Below are positions 35,243-43,986 of a stretch of 56,108 nt of DNA, piece after piece (position 1 is the stretch's first letter; every line of letters starts with the position of its first letter). A program made the position numbers and the translations under genes. Under the pieces are notes generated by a model. The model was given only the letters and a program-made list of their open reading frames with translations, was not told the origin of the DNA and ran no database searches. Source of the stretch: Halomonas daqiaonensis. GTDB taxonomy: Bacteria; Pseudomonadota; Gammaproteobacteria; Pseudomonadales; Halomonadaceae. Location: positions 1-56,108 of the forward strand of contig NZ_FOBC01000002.1 of NCBI RefSeq assembly GCF_900109725.1, read 5' to 3'.

Positions 35243-36298
35243 CTACTGGGCAACGCCCAGCCGCTCGCGCTGGTAGCTACCGTCTTGCACGCGGCGGCAC
35301 CATTCCAGGTTATCGAGGTACCACTGCACGGTTTTGCGAATGCCGGTTTCGAAGGTCTCTTCCGGGCGCCAGCCGAGGTCGCGCTCGATCTTGCCGGCGT
35401 CGATGGCATAGCGCAGGTCGTGGCCGGGCCGATCCGTCACATGGGTGATCAGGTTGGCATAGGGGGCGTGGTGCGACGGAGCCAGCTCATCTAGCAGCAC
35501 ACAAATGGTATTCACCACCTCAATGTTCTGCTTCTCGTTGTGGCCGCCGATATTGTAGGTCTCCCCTACCTCGCCTTCAGTCACCACCTTGTAGAGGGCA
35601 CGAGCGTGGTCTTCCACATAGAGCCAGTCGCGGATCTGCTCCCCTTTGCCGTAGACAGGCAGCACCTTGCCTTCCAAGGCGTTTAGGATCACCAGTGGAA
35701 TCAGCTTCTCGGGGAAGTGATAGGGGCCGTAGTTGTTGGAGCAGTTGGTAATCACCGTCGGCAGGCCGTAGGTGCGCTGCCAGGAGCGTACGAGGTGGTC
35801 CGAGCCGGCCTTGCTGGCCGAGTAGGGTGAACTTGGCGCGTAGGAGGTCTCTTCGGTAAACAGCCCCTCGGGGCCTTCTAGGTCACCATAGACCTCGTCA
35901 GTGGAGATATGGTGAAAGCGAAACACATCGCTGCGCTTGGCATCCAGGCAATTCCAGTAGGCCCGGGTGACTTCCAACAGGGTGTAAGTACCGACGATGT
36001 TGGTCTCGATAAAGGCGGCGGGACCATCGATGGAGCGGTCCACGTGGCTCTCGGCTGCAAGGTGCATCACCGCATCCGGCTGGTGCTCGACAAATACGCG
36101 CTCAAGTTCTGTGCGGTCGCAGATGTCTACCTGCTCGAAGGCGTAGCGAGAACTGTCGCTCACCTCGGCCAGGGATTCCAGGTTGCCAGCGTAGGTCAGC
36201 TTGTCGACGTTGACCACGCGGTCGTTGGTGTTGGCAATGATGTGGCGTATAAGGGCCGAGCCGATAAAGCCCGCACCGCCGGTGATAAGGAGTTTCAT
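35243..36298 (-). CDS. rmlB: dTDP-glucose 4,6-dehydratase
   Basis: The protein has 351 residues. Key motifs are GGAGFIGS at 7-14, the catalytic Thr133-Asp134-Glu135 in HISTDEVYG, and the Tyr159-x-x-x-Lys163 pair in YSASK. It converts dTDP-glucose to dTDP-4-keto-6-deoxyglucose. RmlC and RmlD are absent from the window, so the product is not turned into rhamnose here but goes to the VioA-like aminotransferase. An AT-rich gap of about 210 bases and an IS630 remnant lie between it and the upstream transferase gene. Confidence 0.97.
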   Translation of the reverse strand: MKLLITGGAGFIGSALIRHIIANTNDRVVNVDKLTYAGNLESLAEVSDSSRYAFEQVDICDRTELERVFVEHQPDAVMHLAAESHVDRSIDGPAAFIETNIVGTYTLLEVTRAYWNCLDAKRSDVFRFHHISTDEVYGDLEGPEGLFTEETSYAPSSPYSASKAGSDHLVRSWQRTYGLPTVITNCSNNYGPYHFPEKLIPLVILNALEGKVLPVYGKGEQIRDWLYVEDHARALYKVVTEGEVGETYNIGGHNEKQNIEVVNTICVLLDELAPSHHAPYANLITHVTDRPGHDLRYAIDAGKIERDLGWRPEETFETGIRKTVQWYLDNLEWCRRVQDGSYQRERLGVAQ

Positions 36299-36509
36299 GA
36301 ATTTCCATCAGTCAGAAGTTCAATAATTTCAGTATCCATTGTACCAGGTCACGAATTTACCAACATCTTGCATAGCCAACTTACTGTAGCTTACTATTTA
36401 TATAATACATCAAGTATTTCGATTGATTATGGCTAGACATTAAAGTAGTAGCGAATATAATATAAATAAAACTGAACTTTAAATAGCCACCTAAATGATA
36501 TTAATATGC
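36299..36509. other. AT-rich gap upstream of rmlB
   Basis: This 210-base stretch has no coding frame and is much richer in A and T than rmlB. It may hold a promoter for rmlB on the minus strand, which would be needed because an IS630 remnant separates rmlB from the upstream operon. No clear -35/-10 pair was chosen. Confidence 0.3.
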
Positions 36510-37155
36510 TAAGTGCCTAATCTAAAGTTTTCGTGAATAATGTGTGTAGAATACCTGACACGGACGTAACCATGGCAAGGCGCTTCGTTGCCACTCTCAC
36601 TGAACCCAAGCAGCAGATGTTGTCTTCCGCCTATCACCATGGTGAGAAGCGCGCCCTACGCCGACGTGCGCATGCCATCTTGCTGAGTGATCAAGGCCAT
36701 ACCATCGGCCAGATCAGTGAGATCTTGCAGGTCCGCCGTGATGCCGTATCTCGATGGCTTAAACAGTGGGAAGCGGCGGGGCTCGATGGGTTGATCGACA
36801 AGCCGCGCAGTGGCCGCACGCCGGTCTTGGATTACAACGACCACCGGCGACTGCAGTAACTGGTCGCCGAACAGCCACATCAGCTCCGCTCCTTGCATGC
36901 CCACTTTCAGGAAGAGACGGGGAAAACATCAGCATGGTGACGCTCCGCAGGGCGCTGAAAAAAATAGGCTCAGCTTCAAACGTATTCGGCATTCATTGAA
37001 GGCACGGCGTGACGGAATGGATTTCCGCAACACACAGGGCTTCCTCAAGGTGCTCCAGCAGCGGGAAGACCTGGGTGAACACGAGCTCTATTACTTCGAT
37101 GAATCGGGCTTTTCACAATTGTCTCCTGTGCCATACGCCTGGAGCCCTATCTATA
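36510..37155 (+). pseudogene. IS630-family element, copy 2, decayed and 3' truncated
   Basis: It starts with the same TAAGTGCCTA end as copy 1 and the same ATG context (36572, MARRFVATLTEPKQQ). Damage: an in-frame TAA at about 36857 in RRLQ-stop-LVAEQ, a shift near 36925, a seven-A run at the slippery site, and loss of everything after YAWSPI near 37150. The catalytic Asp-Asn and Glu blocks are missing, so it is inactive. Confidence 0.9.
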
Positions 37156-37242
37156 AGTCGGGGTTATCAAAAGCTTTATTCACTAATTTATAAAAAATAT
37201 TAATAAAAAAGAAAACATAAAAACTCAAGTGCTATAAACCGT

Positions 37243-38514
37243 TTATCGACTACCAAAGCCCGTCAACACTGTCTTGACGGTCCTGATCGCGATCAGCGCA
37301 TCCAGCCAGAAAGAGAAGTTTTTGATATAGTAAAAATCATATTCCAGCTTGCGATTCATGCCGTCAACCTCGGCCGCGTAACCCTGCTCGACCTGCGCCC
37401 AGCCCGAGATCCCTGGCCGGACGACATGGCGATAATGAAAGAATGCAACATCGTGTTGGTACCATGCTGCCAGTTCCATGGATTCCGGTCGCGGACCGAT
37501 CAGGCTCATGTCGCCTTTCAATACATTGAATAACTGGGGAAGCTCGTCCAGGCGGTACTTGCGGACCACTCGGCCGACCCGAGTGATGCGGGAGTCTTCG
37601 CTGTCTTCCGTAAAGCCCCTCCCTTCGTGGCCGATATACATGCTGCGAAATTTATAGACAGTAAACGGTCGGCAGTGAAATCCCATACGCTGCTGCGTAA
37701 ACAGCACGGATCCGGGGCTTTCCAGACGGATAGCGATGGCGGTTGCGGCCATCAAGGGGAGCGCTAACGGCAATAGCGCAATTACCGCGAGGAAGTCGAG
37801 CATGCGTTTCAGCAGTTCATAGCCTTCGTCGGGCTGCAGGCTGCCATAGCGATTCTCGTAGAGGTGGCTGAGTTGCACGCGGCCGGTAAGCTGTTCGTAA
37901 GCGGTAGTGGAATGATAGACGGGAATACGGTTGAGGGTACAGTCGGCCAGGAAGCGCTCCCACTCGGCAGGAAGCTGGGCGCGCAGATCGGCGACCACAC
38001 CGTCCACTCGAACGCTATCCAGGCTTGGTTCACTGAGTCGCCGCCAATCCACGCCGTGGTTATGGCATAGTTCGGGAGCTTTCCCGAAGGGCACTACTGC
38101 CAGTTTGAGCACGCGATAGCGCCCGCCAACCCAGTAGCCGGCGGTGCAAAAGAGCGTGGTAAGCAGGAAGCTGGTGAAGTAGAGGTCGGTATCCGGCTCG
38201 ATGTTCGTGAATTGAAGCATGAGGAACGCGACGGCAAAGCAAACCGAGGTGACAGGAATACTGAGCAAATAGGCACGGGTGCCCGGCAGTCGGCTCATGC
38301 GTTGCACAGTAGTCAACGCGAACCAGTATGCCATCAGCATGGCCAACAGAGTGGCCCAGCGAGAGGGCGTGCCTTGAAAACTCCACCCCCAGGCAAAGAG
38401 CGTGGGGAACAGAATCACGATAGTGAAACCCAGCAGCAGCTGGAACTTGCGGTTGAGCAGCAAGCGCTCGAAGAAACGGGAGTGCCGCCTCTGTGGGGCT
38501 AGGATGGTGTCCAT
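37243..38514 (-). CDS. Polyprenyl-phosphate hexose-1-phosphate transferase (WbaP/PssY-like)
   Basis: The protein has 423 residues. The N-terminal half has about four to five membrane helices (for example FQLLLGFTIVILFPTLFAW) and a linker. The C-terminal catalytic domain has TQQRMGFHCRPFTVYKFRSM, KYRLDELPQLFNVLKGDMSL and IGPRPE, then RPGISGWAQV, the signature of bacterial sugar transferases. It starts the repeat unit by moving hexose-1-phosphate (glucose or galactose) from a UDP-sugar to undecaprenyl phosphate. It is the first sugar-related gene after wzc in the operon. Substrate is not predictable from sequence alone. Confidence 0.9.
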   Translation of the reverse strand: MDTILAPQRRHSRFFERLLLNRKFQLLLGFTIVILFPTLFAWGWSFQGTPSRWATLLAMLMAYWFALTTVQRMSRLPGTRAYLLSIPVTSVCFAVAFLMLQFTNIEPDTDLYFTSFLLTTLFCTAGYWVGGRYRVLKLAVVPFGKAPELCHNHGVDWRRLSEPSLDSVRVDGVVADLRAQLPAEWERFLADCTLNRIPVYHSTTAYEQLTGRVQLSHLYENRYGSLQPDEGYELLKRMLDFLAVIALLPLALPLMAATAIAIRLESPGSVLFTQQRMGFHCRPFTVYKFRSMYIGHEGRGFTEDSEDSRITRVGRVVRKYRLDELPQLFNVLKGDMSLIGPRPESMELAAWYQHDVAFFHYRHVVRPGISGWAQVEQGYAAEVDGMNRKLEYDFYYIKNFSFWLDALIAIRTVKTVLTGFGSR

Positions 38515-38727
38515 GATGTTCCCTCGCCCGCTCCACGGGCATCTGTATATCCCTAATGTTCTTGGCTGAGCCTTTCCCTCGACCGACGTTTTTTACTTGA
38601 AGGCTCCCCGTTGTTTTATCGATACAGGTGCAGTGGCTACGGGCCCCCGCTGCCAATCGCGCAGCACGTCGAGGCGTCAAAACGTGTGCTGCTATTACTG
38701 CCGTCTATTGCTCCTTGCTTCTTGCTC

Positions 38728-40926
38728 CTACTTGTACGCGTAGTTGTAGTAGCCATAGCCGTAGCGGGTGGCGGCCTTGCGCTCCACGGCGTTCAGGATG
38801 GCGCCCTTGACGGTAACGCCGGCAGTCTCGAGGCGGCGCGTGGCAATCTCTAGTTCCTTGGCCGGGTTCAACTGGAAGCGAGCGACCATCAAGCTGGTGC
38901 CACACTGCTTGCCAACCAGAGAAGCATCGGTCACGGCCAGCACCGGGGGCGTGTCGAGGATCACCAGGTCGAATTCGCTGCTGGCCTGTTCGAGGAAAGC
39001 GGTGAAGCTGGCGTGCATGAACAGCTCGGCAGGGTTGGGGGGCGCCGTACCACGCGTGACATAACTCAGGTTTTCGATGCCACTGTCGCGTACCACCTGA
39101 TCCCAGTTCGTCTTCCCGGAAAGCAGTTCCGAAAGCCCGCTCTCGCTGCTGGCCCCGAAGGCATGGTGGATATGGCCCTTGCGCATGTCCGCGTCCACGA
39201 CCAGCACCTTCTGGCCACCCATCGCACACACAGTGGCCAGGTTGACCGCGAGGAAGCTCTTGCCGATCCCGGGGCTCGGCCCGGTAATCATCAGGCGATT
39301 GTTTCCGGCTTCCAGCATGGCGAAGTGCAGGCTGGTGCGCAGCCCCCTCAGCGCCTCCACGGCAGTGTCGGCGGGGGCGCGCTCAGCCAGGATACCGGTG
39401 ACGATATCGTGGCCATGACGCGCATGACGGCGTTTCACCCGCTGAACCAGTTTCTGCTGCTCATCGGAGAGCGGTACGCTGGCATAGACCGGCAAACCGA
39501 CATCCTCGATCTGATCCGGAGACTCCACGCCACGGCGCAGCATCCCCCGCACCAGTACGATACCCACCGAGAGCATGCCACCCAGCAATGTCGCCAGCAC
39601 CACTATCAGGGGCTTCTTCGGCTCGACCGGGGCGGGTTGGACCACCGCCGGATCGAGAATGCGCACGTTGCCCACGGTGCTGGCCTTGGCAATCTTCATC
39701 TCCTGGATCTTGTTGCGCAGTTGCAGGTAGATTTCCTGATTGAGTTCCACGTCGCGGGTATGGCGCAGAACCTGTTGCTGGGTTTCCGGTAGCCTATCGA
39801 TGCGCTCGTTGAGCCGCTCGCGCTCATTGATCAGCTGCTGCTTCTTCTCCATCAGGGCCGAGTAGGTCGGGTGGCTGGGAGAGAAGCGACGGGACACCTC
39901 CGACTCAGTGAACTCCAGTTCGTTGAGTTGCGCCTCCAGGTTGACCAGGCGTTCCAGAATCGACTGGGTCTCCAGCGAGAGGTCGACGCTATCGCGTTCG
40001 GTACGATAGTCGTTCAACTCGTCTTCGGCGGCACGCAACTGTGCGCGGATTTCCGGCTCCTGGCCCTCGAGGAAATCCAGGCTCTGCTCGGCCTCGGCGC
40101 TCTGTCGTTGGATGTTCTGCGTCAGATACACCTGAGTGATGGCATCCAGGGAACGCACGGCTCGCTGGGCGTCGGGGTCGGTCAGCGTCAGGTCGAGCAG
40201 GCCACTATCCTTGCCCTGCTGGCTGACGCTGAAACGTGAGCGCAGGTCATTGATGGCGGCCAGGCGGGAGCGTTTGACCAAGGTGAACTCGGCCCCTGGC
40301 GACGCAACGATCTCGGCCACCCGCAGCATGATCTGGCCATTCAGGAAGCGACTATCGACGCCAACCTCGCCCTCACCCAGTGGCTCGCCCTCCATGCTGA
40401 GCCGATAGTGCCCCTCCTTGCCCGTCGTCAGCGTGAATGCCCGGCCGAGTAGCGGCGAATCTACCTGGAAATCGCCAATGTTGATCGCTTCCTCTGCCCA
40501 CACGCTGCTCTCGGCGAAGCCTGGCCGCTCGATGCCCAGGCGCACCAGAAAATCACCGATGACCGGCACGCGTTGCGGCTTGACCACCAGATCAAGACGC
40601 TCCTGGTCCACCGCGCGCCCCAGCACCAGTCGGGAACGTAGGATGCCCAATTGCGCATCGGCGCTCGGCTCCTCGCCGAGCATGGCACGCACATCTTCAA
40701 GCGGGTTGCTCATGCCTGCCTTGTTTTCCACCTGAACCAGCGCATCCGCCCGGTAGATCGGCGTGGAAAGCAAGGCATAGGCCCCCCCCCCCAAAGCAAA
40801 CAGGAAGGTAATGCCGATGATCCACCACTTGTGGTCCAGCAGGATGCCGAAGAGGCGGCCAAGGTCGATTTCGTCATCGGCCAAGGCAGGAGCCGAGCGC
40901 TGAGGTGAGGCTGGTGTGTCTGTCAT
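38728..40926 (-). CDS. wzc: Wzc-type tyrosine autokinase and chain-length regulator
   Basis: The protein has 732 residues. An N-terminal Wzz domain has membrane helix one at about 33-52 (WWIIGITFLFALGGGAYALL), a long coiled-coil periplasmic part, and helix two near 440 (VVLATLLGGMLSVGIVL). The cytoplasmic BY-kinase has Walker A TGPSPGIGKS (about 543-552), Walker A' VVDADMRKG (about 574) and Walker B VILDTPPV (about 655). The C-terminal Tyr cluster ATRYGYGYYNYAYK is the autophosphorylation tail. It works with Wza and is dephosphorylated by Wzb. It lies 52 bases after wzb. Confidence 0.96.
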   Translation of the reverse strand: MTDTPASPQRSAPALADDEIDLGRLFGILLDHKWWIIGITFLFALGGGAYALLSTPIYRADALVQVENKAGMSNPLEDVRAMLGEEPSADAQLGILRSRLVLGRAVDQERLDLVVKPQRVPVIGDFLVRLGIERPGFAESSVWAEEAINIGDFQVDSPLLGRAFTLTTGKEGHYRLSMEGEPLGEGEVGVDSRFLNGQIMLRVAEIVASPGAEFTLVKRSRLAAINDLRSRFSVSQQGKDSGLLDLTLTDPDAQRAVRSLDAITQVYLTQNIQRQSAEAEQSLDFLEGQEPEIRAQLRAAEDELNDYRTERDSVDLSLETQSILERLVNLEAQLNELEFTESEVSRRFSPSHPTYSALMEKKQQLINERERLNERIDRLPETQQQVLRHTRDVELNQEIYLQLRNKIQEMKIAKASTVGNVRILDPAVVQPAPVEPKKPLIVVLATLLGGMLSVGIVLVRGMLRRGVESPDQIEDVGLPVYASVPLSDEQQKLVQRVKRRHARHGHDIVTGILAERAPADTAVEALRGLRTSLHFAMLEAGNNRLMITGPSPGIGKSFLAVNLATVCAMGGQKVLVVDADMRKGHIHHAFGASSESGLSELLSGKTNWDQVVRDSGIENLSYVTRGTAPPNPAELFMHASFTAFLEQASSEFDLVILDTPPVLAVTDASLVGKQCGTSLMVARFQLNPAKELEIATRRLETAGVTVKGAILNAVERKAATRYGYGYYNYAYK

Positions 40927-40978
40927 GGGAGCACTTTGAAAGAGAGCAAGGAGTCAAGAAGATGGGGGAGGTTTGTTC

Positions 40979-41416
40979 CTACAGCCTATTGGCCCAGGCA
41001 GTAGTCGCGTCCTTGAGCAGCTGATGGACGTGCTCAAACGCCTTGCGGCTCTTGCGATAGGGGTCGGGGATCTCGCGGCCCTTGCCACCGTCGAGCCACT
41101 TACCGAGCAGCAGGGTCTTGCCCAGGGCTTGCGGGGCCAGGTCGGCGACGGCGTGGCGCTGGCCTTCGCTCATCACGAGAATCATGTCGGCCTCGGTCAA
41201 CATCTCGCCGGTGAGTTGGCGAGCCTGGTGGTCGGCCACGAACAGTCCGTCGGCCTCGGCGAGCTTTCGAGCCATGGGCTCGACGCCGTGGCCAACCAGG
41301 GCACCCAGCCCGGCGGACGTGACCCGCCGGCCGGGCATAGCCGCGGCCAACATGGCTGAAGCCACCGGACTCCGGCAGATGTTACCGGTGCAGACGACCA
41401 GAATGTGCTGGAACAT
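40979..41416 (-). CDS. wzb: Low-molecular-weight protein-tyrosine phosphatase
   Basis: The protein has 145 residues. The P-loop CTGNICRS (Cys9 to Ser16) and the general acid Asp118 in IPDPYRKS are both present. It removes phosphate from the Wzc Tyr tail and lets polymer export cycle. Its start codon overlaps the wza stop by one base (TGATG), so translation is coupled. Confidence 0.96.
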   Translation of the reverse strand: MFQHILVVCTGNICRSPVASAMLAAAMPGRRVTSAGLGALVGHGVEPMARKLAEADGLFVADHQARQLTGEMLTEADMILVMSEGQRHAVADLAPQALGKTLLLGKWLDGGKGREIPDPYRKSRKAFEHVHQLLKDATTAWANRL

Positions 41417-42546
41417 CAGATATCATCTCGCAGGTCGTTGACATCACGCGTTGTCCGAGTGACCTGGTAAACGGCGGTGACCGTTGGCAGCAGCTGATTG
41501 ATCACGCGGTTCCAGCGGCCCAGTGACGTCGTGGTGACGTAGACGACGTCGGTCGGCTCGAGAAGGAACTCGGTACCCAGCACCATGGCGGCGGCATTAC
41601 GCGCGTCCAGCTGATAGACGGTCGCCAGTTTGTCGCTGCGCCCCGCGTGGCGCCGGAAGACGAAGATGCCGCTGGCGTCGGCTTGCGCCTCGTCGAAGCT
41701 CCCGGCGCGGCTGAGCGCCTCGGTCAAGCTGATGCGCGAACGCCCCATGGGCAGGGCCTGTGGCTCACCCACCTCCCCCATCACGAAGACCTGCTGGCTG
41801 CCCAGGTCCGGCACATGCAGAACGTCGCCGTCACCCAGCAGCAGATCCTCGCTGAGGTCGCCCTCGTTGAGCATGTCGTAGAGCGACAGCGAGCGCCGGT
41901 TGCCGTCGCGCAGCAGGATAACGTCATGCCAGTTGGCCCCTGGGGCGAGCCCGCCGGCCAAGCTGATGGCATCCAGCACGGTCATCGGCACATTGGTGAT
42001 CGGCAAGCGCCCGGGCTCGCTGACCTCCCCTGTGACCTTGACCTCCTGCGAATTGAAGGCGGCGATCTTCACCTCGACCTGTGGCTCGGCGATAAAGGGA
42101 TCGAGACGCCGCGCGATCTCGTCACGCACCTCCGTGACGGTCCGTCCCACCACATCGACGTCCCCAATGAAGGGATAGAAGATGGTGCCATCCTGATGGA
42201 CGGTGTTGCCGGCCTCCGCTGCACTGCGCTCGCTGCCGGTGGGGATCGTCAGCTCCGGATGGTCGTAGACGATGATGCTCAGCACGTCGCCCTTGCCGAT
42301 GCGGTAGTCATAGGCCTCGATCTGCGCGCGCTGCTCCTTGCTGACCTCACTGAGCCGATCGGCATCCAGCGCCGGACGCTGGGCATTGATCAGCCCAAGG
42401 GTGATGGGCTCAATATCGACGAGATCGTCGACAGGGGCGCTCTCGGTGCGGGATTGGAAATGGCTACCTGGCGAATAGGCGCAGCCGGACAGGAGGATGG
42501 CACCACTCAGTGCCAGCAGCAGATTGATGAACGATGAACGGCGCAT
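41416..42546 (-). CDS. wza: Outer-membrane polysaccharide export lipoprotein
   Basis: The protein has 376 residues from the ATG at 42546. The lipoprotein signal MRRSSFINLLLALSGAILLS is followed by Gly-Cys. It has the polysaccharide export (poly_export) domain with YRIGKGDVLSIIVYDHPE, then SLBB repeats (VKVTGEVSEPGRLPITNVPM and VFVMGEVGEPQALPMG). The end should form the outer-membrane helix ring. It is the first gene of the long minus-strand operon, with an ops element 47 bases upstream. Confidence 0.95.
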   Translation of the reverse strand: MRRSSFINLLLALSGAILLSGCAYSPGSHFQSRTESAPVDDLVDIEPITLGLINAQRPALDADRLSEVSKEQRAQIEAYDYRIGKGDVLSIIVYDHPELTIPTGSERSAAEAGNTVHQDGTIFYPFIGDVDVVGRTVTEVRDEIARRLDPFIAEPQVEVKIAAFNSQEVKVTGEVSEPGRLPITNVPMTVLDAISLAGGLAPGANWHDVILLRDGNRRSLSLYDMLNEGDLSEDLLLGDGDVLHVPDLGSQQVFVMGEVGEPQALPMGRSRISLTEALSRAGSFDEAQADASGIFVFRRHAGRSDKLATVYQLDARNAAAMVLGTEFLLEPTDVVYVTTTSLGRWNRVINQLLPTVTAVYQVTRTTRDVNDLRDDI

Positions 42547-42592
42547 AAAAATAAGGGGAAGCCTGTGATAGGGGATGACCAGAGCGTTCGAG

Positions 42593-42604
42593 CACGCTAC
42601 CGCC
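42593..42604 (-). promoter_or_regulatory. ops element (RfaH recruitment site) upstream of wza
   Basis: On the minus strand the sequence is GGCGGTAGCGTG, identical to the 12-nt E. coli ops core of JUMPstart elements and preceded by CCTGG. It lies 47 bases before the wza start, in the right orientation. In E. coli the paused polymerase exposes ops in the non-template strand and loads RfaH, which suppresses termination over long polysaccharide operons. Confidence 0.8.
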
Positions 42605-42665
42605 CCAGGGTGTGGCGTATCCCCGCGGCCGGTCGCTGTTCGACGTCGTGTAAACATTAGTTACG

Positions 42666-42692
42666 AACAGCTAATAATAGAAATTAGCTGTT
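42666..42692. promoter_or_regulatory. 27-bp palindrome in the wza-yjbE intergenic region
   Basis: The arms AACAGCTAAT (42666-42675) and ATTAGCTGTT (42683-42692) are perfect inverted repeats with a seven-base spacer. It lies between two divergent operons and is AT-rich without a T tract, so an operator for a dimeric regulator is likelier than a terminator. The regulator is unknown. Confidence 0.5.
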
Positions 42693-42729
42693 GAGTAGTG
42701 GTGTCTGAGAAGGTGAGGACTCTACATGC

Positions 42730-42737
42730 GGCGGTAG
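42730..42737 (+). promoter_or_regulatory. Possible ops core upstream of yjbE
   Basis: GGCGGTAG matches the first eight bases of ops on the plus strand, 216 bases before yjbE; the following bases (GAGA) deviate from CGTG. Finding the core on the second divergent operon close to the perfect ops for wza supports a real site, but eight bases alone are weak evidence. Confidence 0.4.
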
Positions 42738-42953
42738 GAGATTTGCAATGTCCGAGGATGGCAAACGGCGTAATGTACGAGATCTCCTACAAAAGGGCAC
42801 CTGCAGCCCCCATTTCTGAAGCATGTCATGCCTATTTTTTCCAATACAGCCAAGACATCATCGTGTTAAGGACTTACCATGACTCACGCTGAGATGTCAG
42901 GATTGGCAGCCAAATCGTATTAGCTGCTTTACGCAACACGAGGGGAAGACACG

Positions 42954-43301
42954 ATGTTCAAGAAAACCACTGCATTGATCGCTATCACCGGGATGTTGGC
43001 GTCGCCGCTGGCCATGGCCCAGTCGGAAACTGGCACCGCGACGGGTGCCGGAACCGGTACGGGCGCTGGGGCAAGTGCGGGTGCGGGAGCTGGCGCGGCT
43101 TCCGCGACCGGCGTCGCCGCTGGCGGTGCTGCCACCTCCGGCGGCCTGGCCGGCCTGGCTGCCGCTACCGGCCTTTCCACCGCGGCCCTCACCGGCCTGG
43201 CCGTCGCTGGGGCCGTGGCGGTGGGAGTCGGCGTCAGTGCTGCGGGTGGCGGCGGTGACGATGGCAGCTCCGGCACCACGGGGACCACTGGTACCAACTG
43301 A
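42954..43301 (+). CDS. yjbE: YjbE-like secreted exopolysaccharide-production protein
   Basis: The protein has 115 residues. A signal peptide (MFKKTTALIAITGMLASPLA, cleavage after MA-Q near 23) is followed by a low-complexity Gly/Ala/Thr-rich chain (about 25-55), a hydrophobic Gly/Ala stretch (GLAVAGAVAVGVGVSAAGGG) and an acidic/Ser/Thr tail. This is the build of YjbE and GfcA, small secreted proteins of unknown biochemical role at the head of yjbEFGH. The RBS GAGGGG lies upstream of the ATG. It is the first gene of the plus-strand operon and is followed after two bases by yjbF. Confidence 0.8.
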   Translation: MFKKTTALIAITGMLASPLAMAQSETGTATGAGTGTGAGASAGAGAGAASATGVAAGGAATSGGLAGLAAATGLSTAALTGLAVAGAVAVGVGVSAAGGGGDDGSSGTTGTTGTN

Positions 43302-43303
43302 TC

Positions 43304-43966
43304 ATGTACCGAAGGTCGAAAACAGGTAACTATCGAGACCGCCTGCGGGCGGTCTTGCTTTGCGCCCTGCCGCTGCTGCTGGTCGGCTGTGCCAGCTCGG
43401 GGGCAACGCCACTGGGGGCCTCACTTCAGGCGCTGTGGCCGACTGACGACCGCATAAGTGAACAGGCCGCATCAGTTCCCCACGCCACGCTGTCGGCCCG
43501 TCTGGGCGATGTTCAGGGCCTGCTGGTGATGGGCGCCCAGGTGGGCGATATCAGCTACTGGCCCTCTCGCGGCGGCGGCGTTCTCGAGCTGCATGATGGC
43601 GGCCTGCATGCCACCGCAGGACTACCCGAAGATCTCCTGGGCACCCACTATGGCGACGCTTTGCCCTGGCGCCAGGACGCCCCCTATCCGTTCACGCTGG
43701 TACGCCACTGGCGCGATAGCGGCGGAGAGGTACGGCGAGGCGAGGCAAGTGGCGAGATGCGCTGCGCAGACGCCGAGAGGGTCGAGCTCCCCTTGGGGAA
43801 ACGGGCGCTTGAGCGCTGCGAAGCGTCCCTCACCTGGCCCAGTGGCAAGACGACCTCTTCGACCTTCTGGCGTGACCCGGTCAGCCGCCATCTCTGGGCA
43901 GTACGTGAGTCGCCCTGGCCCGGCGCCCCGACAATGCAGTGGCAGGTCGCCCGTCACTGGTGGTAA
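43304..43966 (+). CDS. yjbF: YjbF-like outer-membrane lipoprotein
   Basis: The protein has 220 residues. The signal sequence LRAVLLCALPLLLVGCASSG has a lipobox LVGC. The mature part has PSRGGGVLELHDGGLHATAGL and ends with a WP-rich segment, matching the YjbF/GfcB (DUF2886-type) family. It starts two bases after yjbE. In E. coli the yjbEFGH operon (paralogous to group 4 capsule gfcABCD) affects exopolysaccharide and biofilm; this lipoprotein likely belongs to the export or assembly machinery. Confidence 0.8.
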   Translation: MYRRSKTGNYRDRLRAVLLCALPLLLVGCASSGATPLGASLQALWPTDDRISEQAASVPHATLSARLGDVQGLLVMGAQVGDISYWPSRGGGVLELHDGGLHATAGLPEDLLGTHYGDALPWRQDAPYPFTLVRHWRDSGGEVRRGEASGEMRCADAERVELPLGKRALERCEASLTWPSGKTTSSTFWRDPVSRHLWAVRESPWPGAPTMQWQVARHWW

Positions 43967-43986
43967 TTCCCAAGGCAGCCTTTTCC

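Larger units (their letters stand above)
42547..42953. other. Divergent control region between wza and yjbE
   Basis: This region of 407 bases has no credible gene and drives two divergent export operons. Visible elements are the minus-strand ops sequence (42593-42604), a 27-bp palindrome (42666-42692) and a plus-strand ops core (42730-42737). Promoters were not assigned with confidence, but AT-rich blocks around 42655-42690 and 42770-42900 are candidates. Confidence 0.6.

Noticed and set aside
35243..36298. L-rhamnose pathway from rmlA and rmlB
   Set aside because: rmlC and rmlD are missing from the window, and a VioA-like aminotransferase and a formyltransferase are present. The product is more likely a 4-amino sugar.
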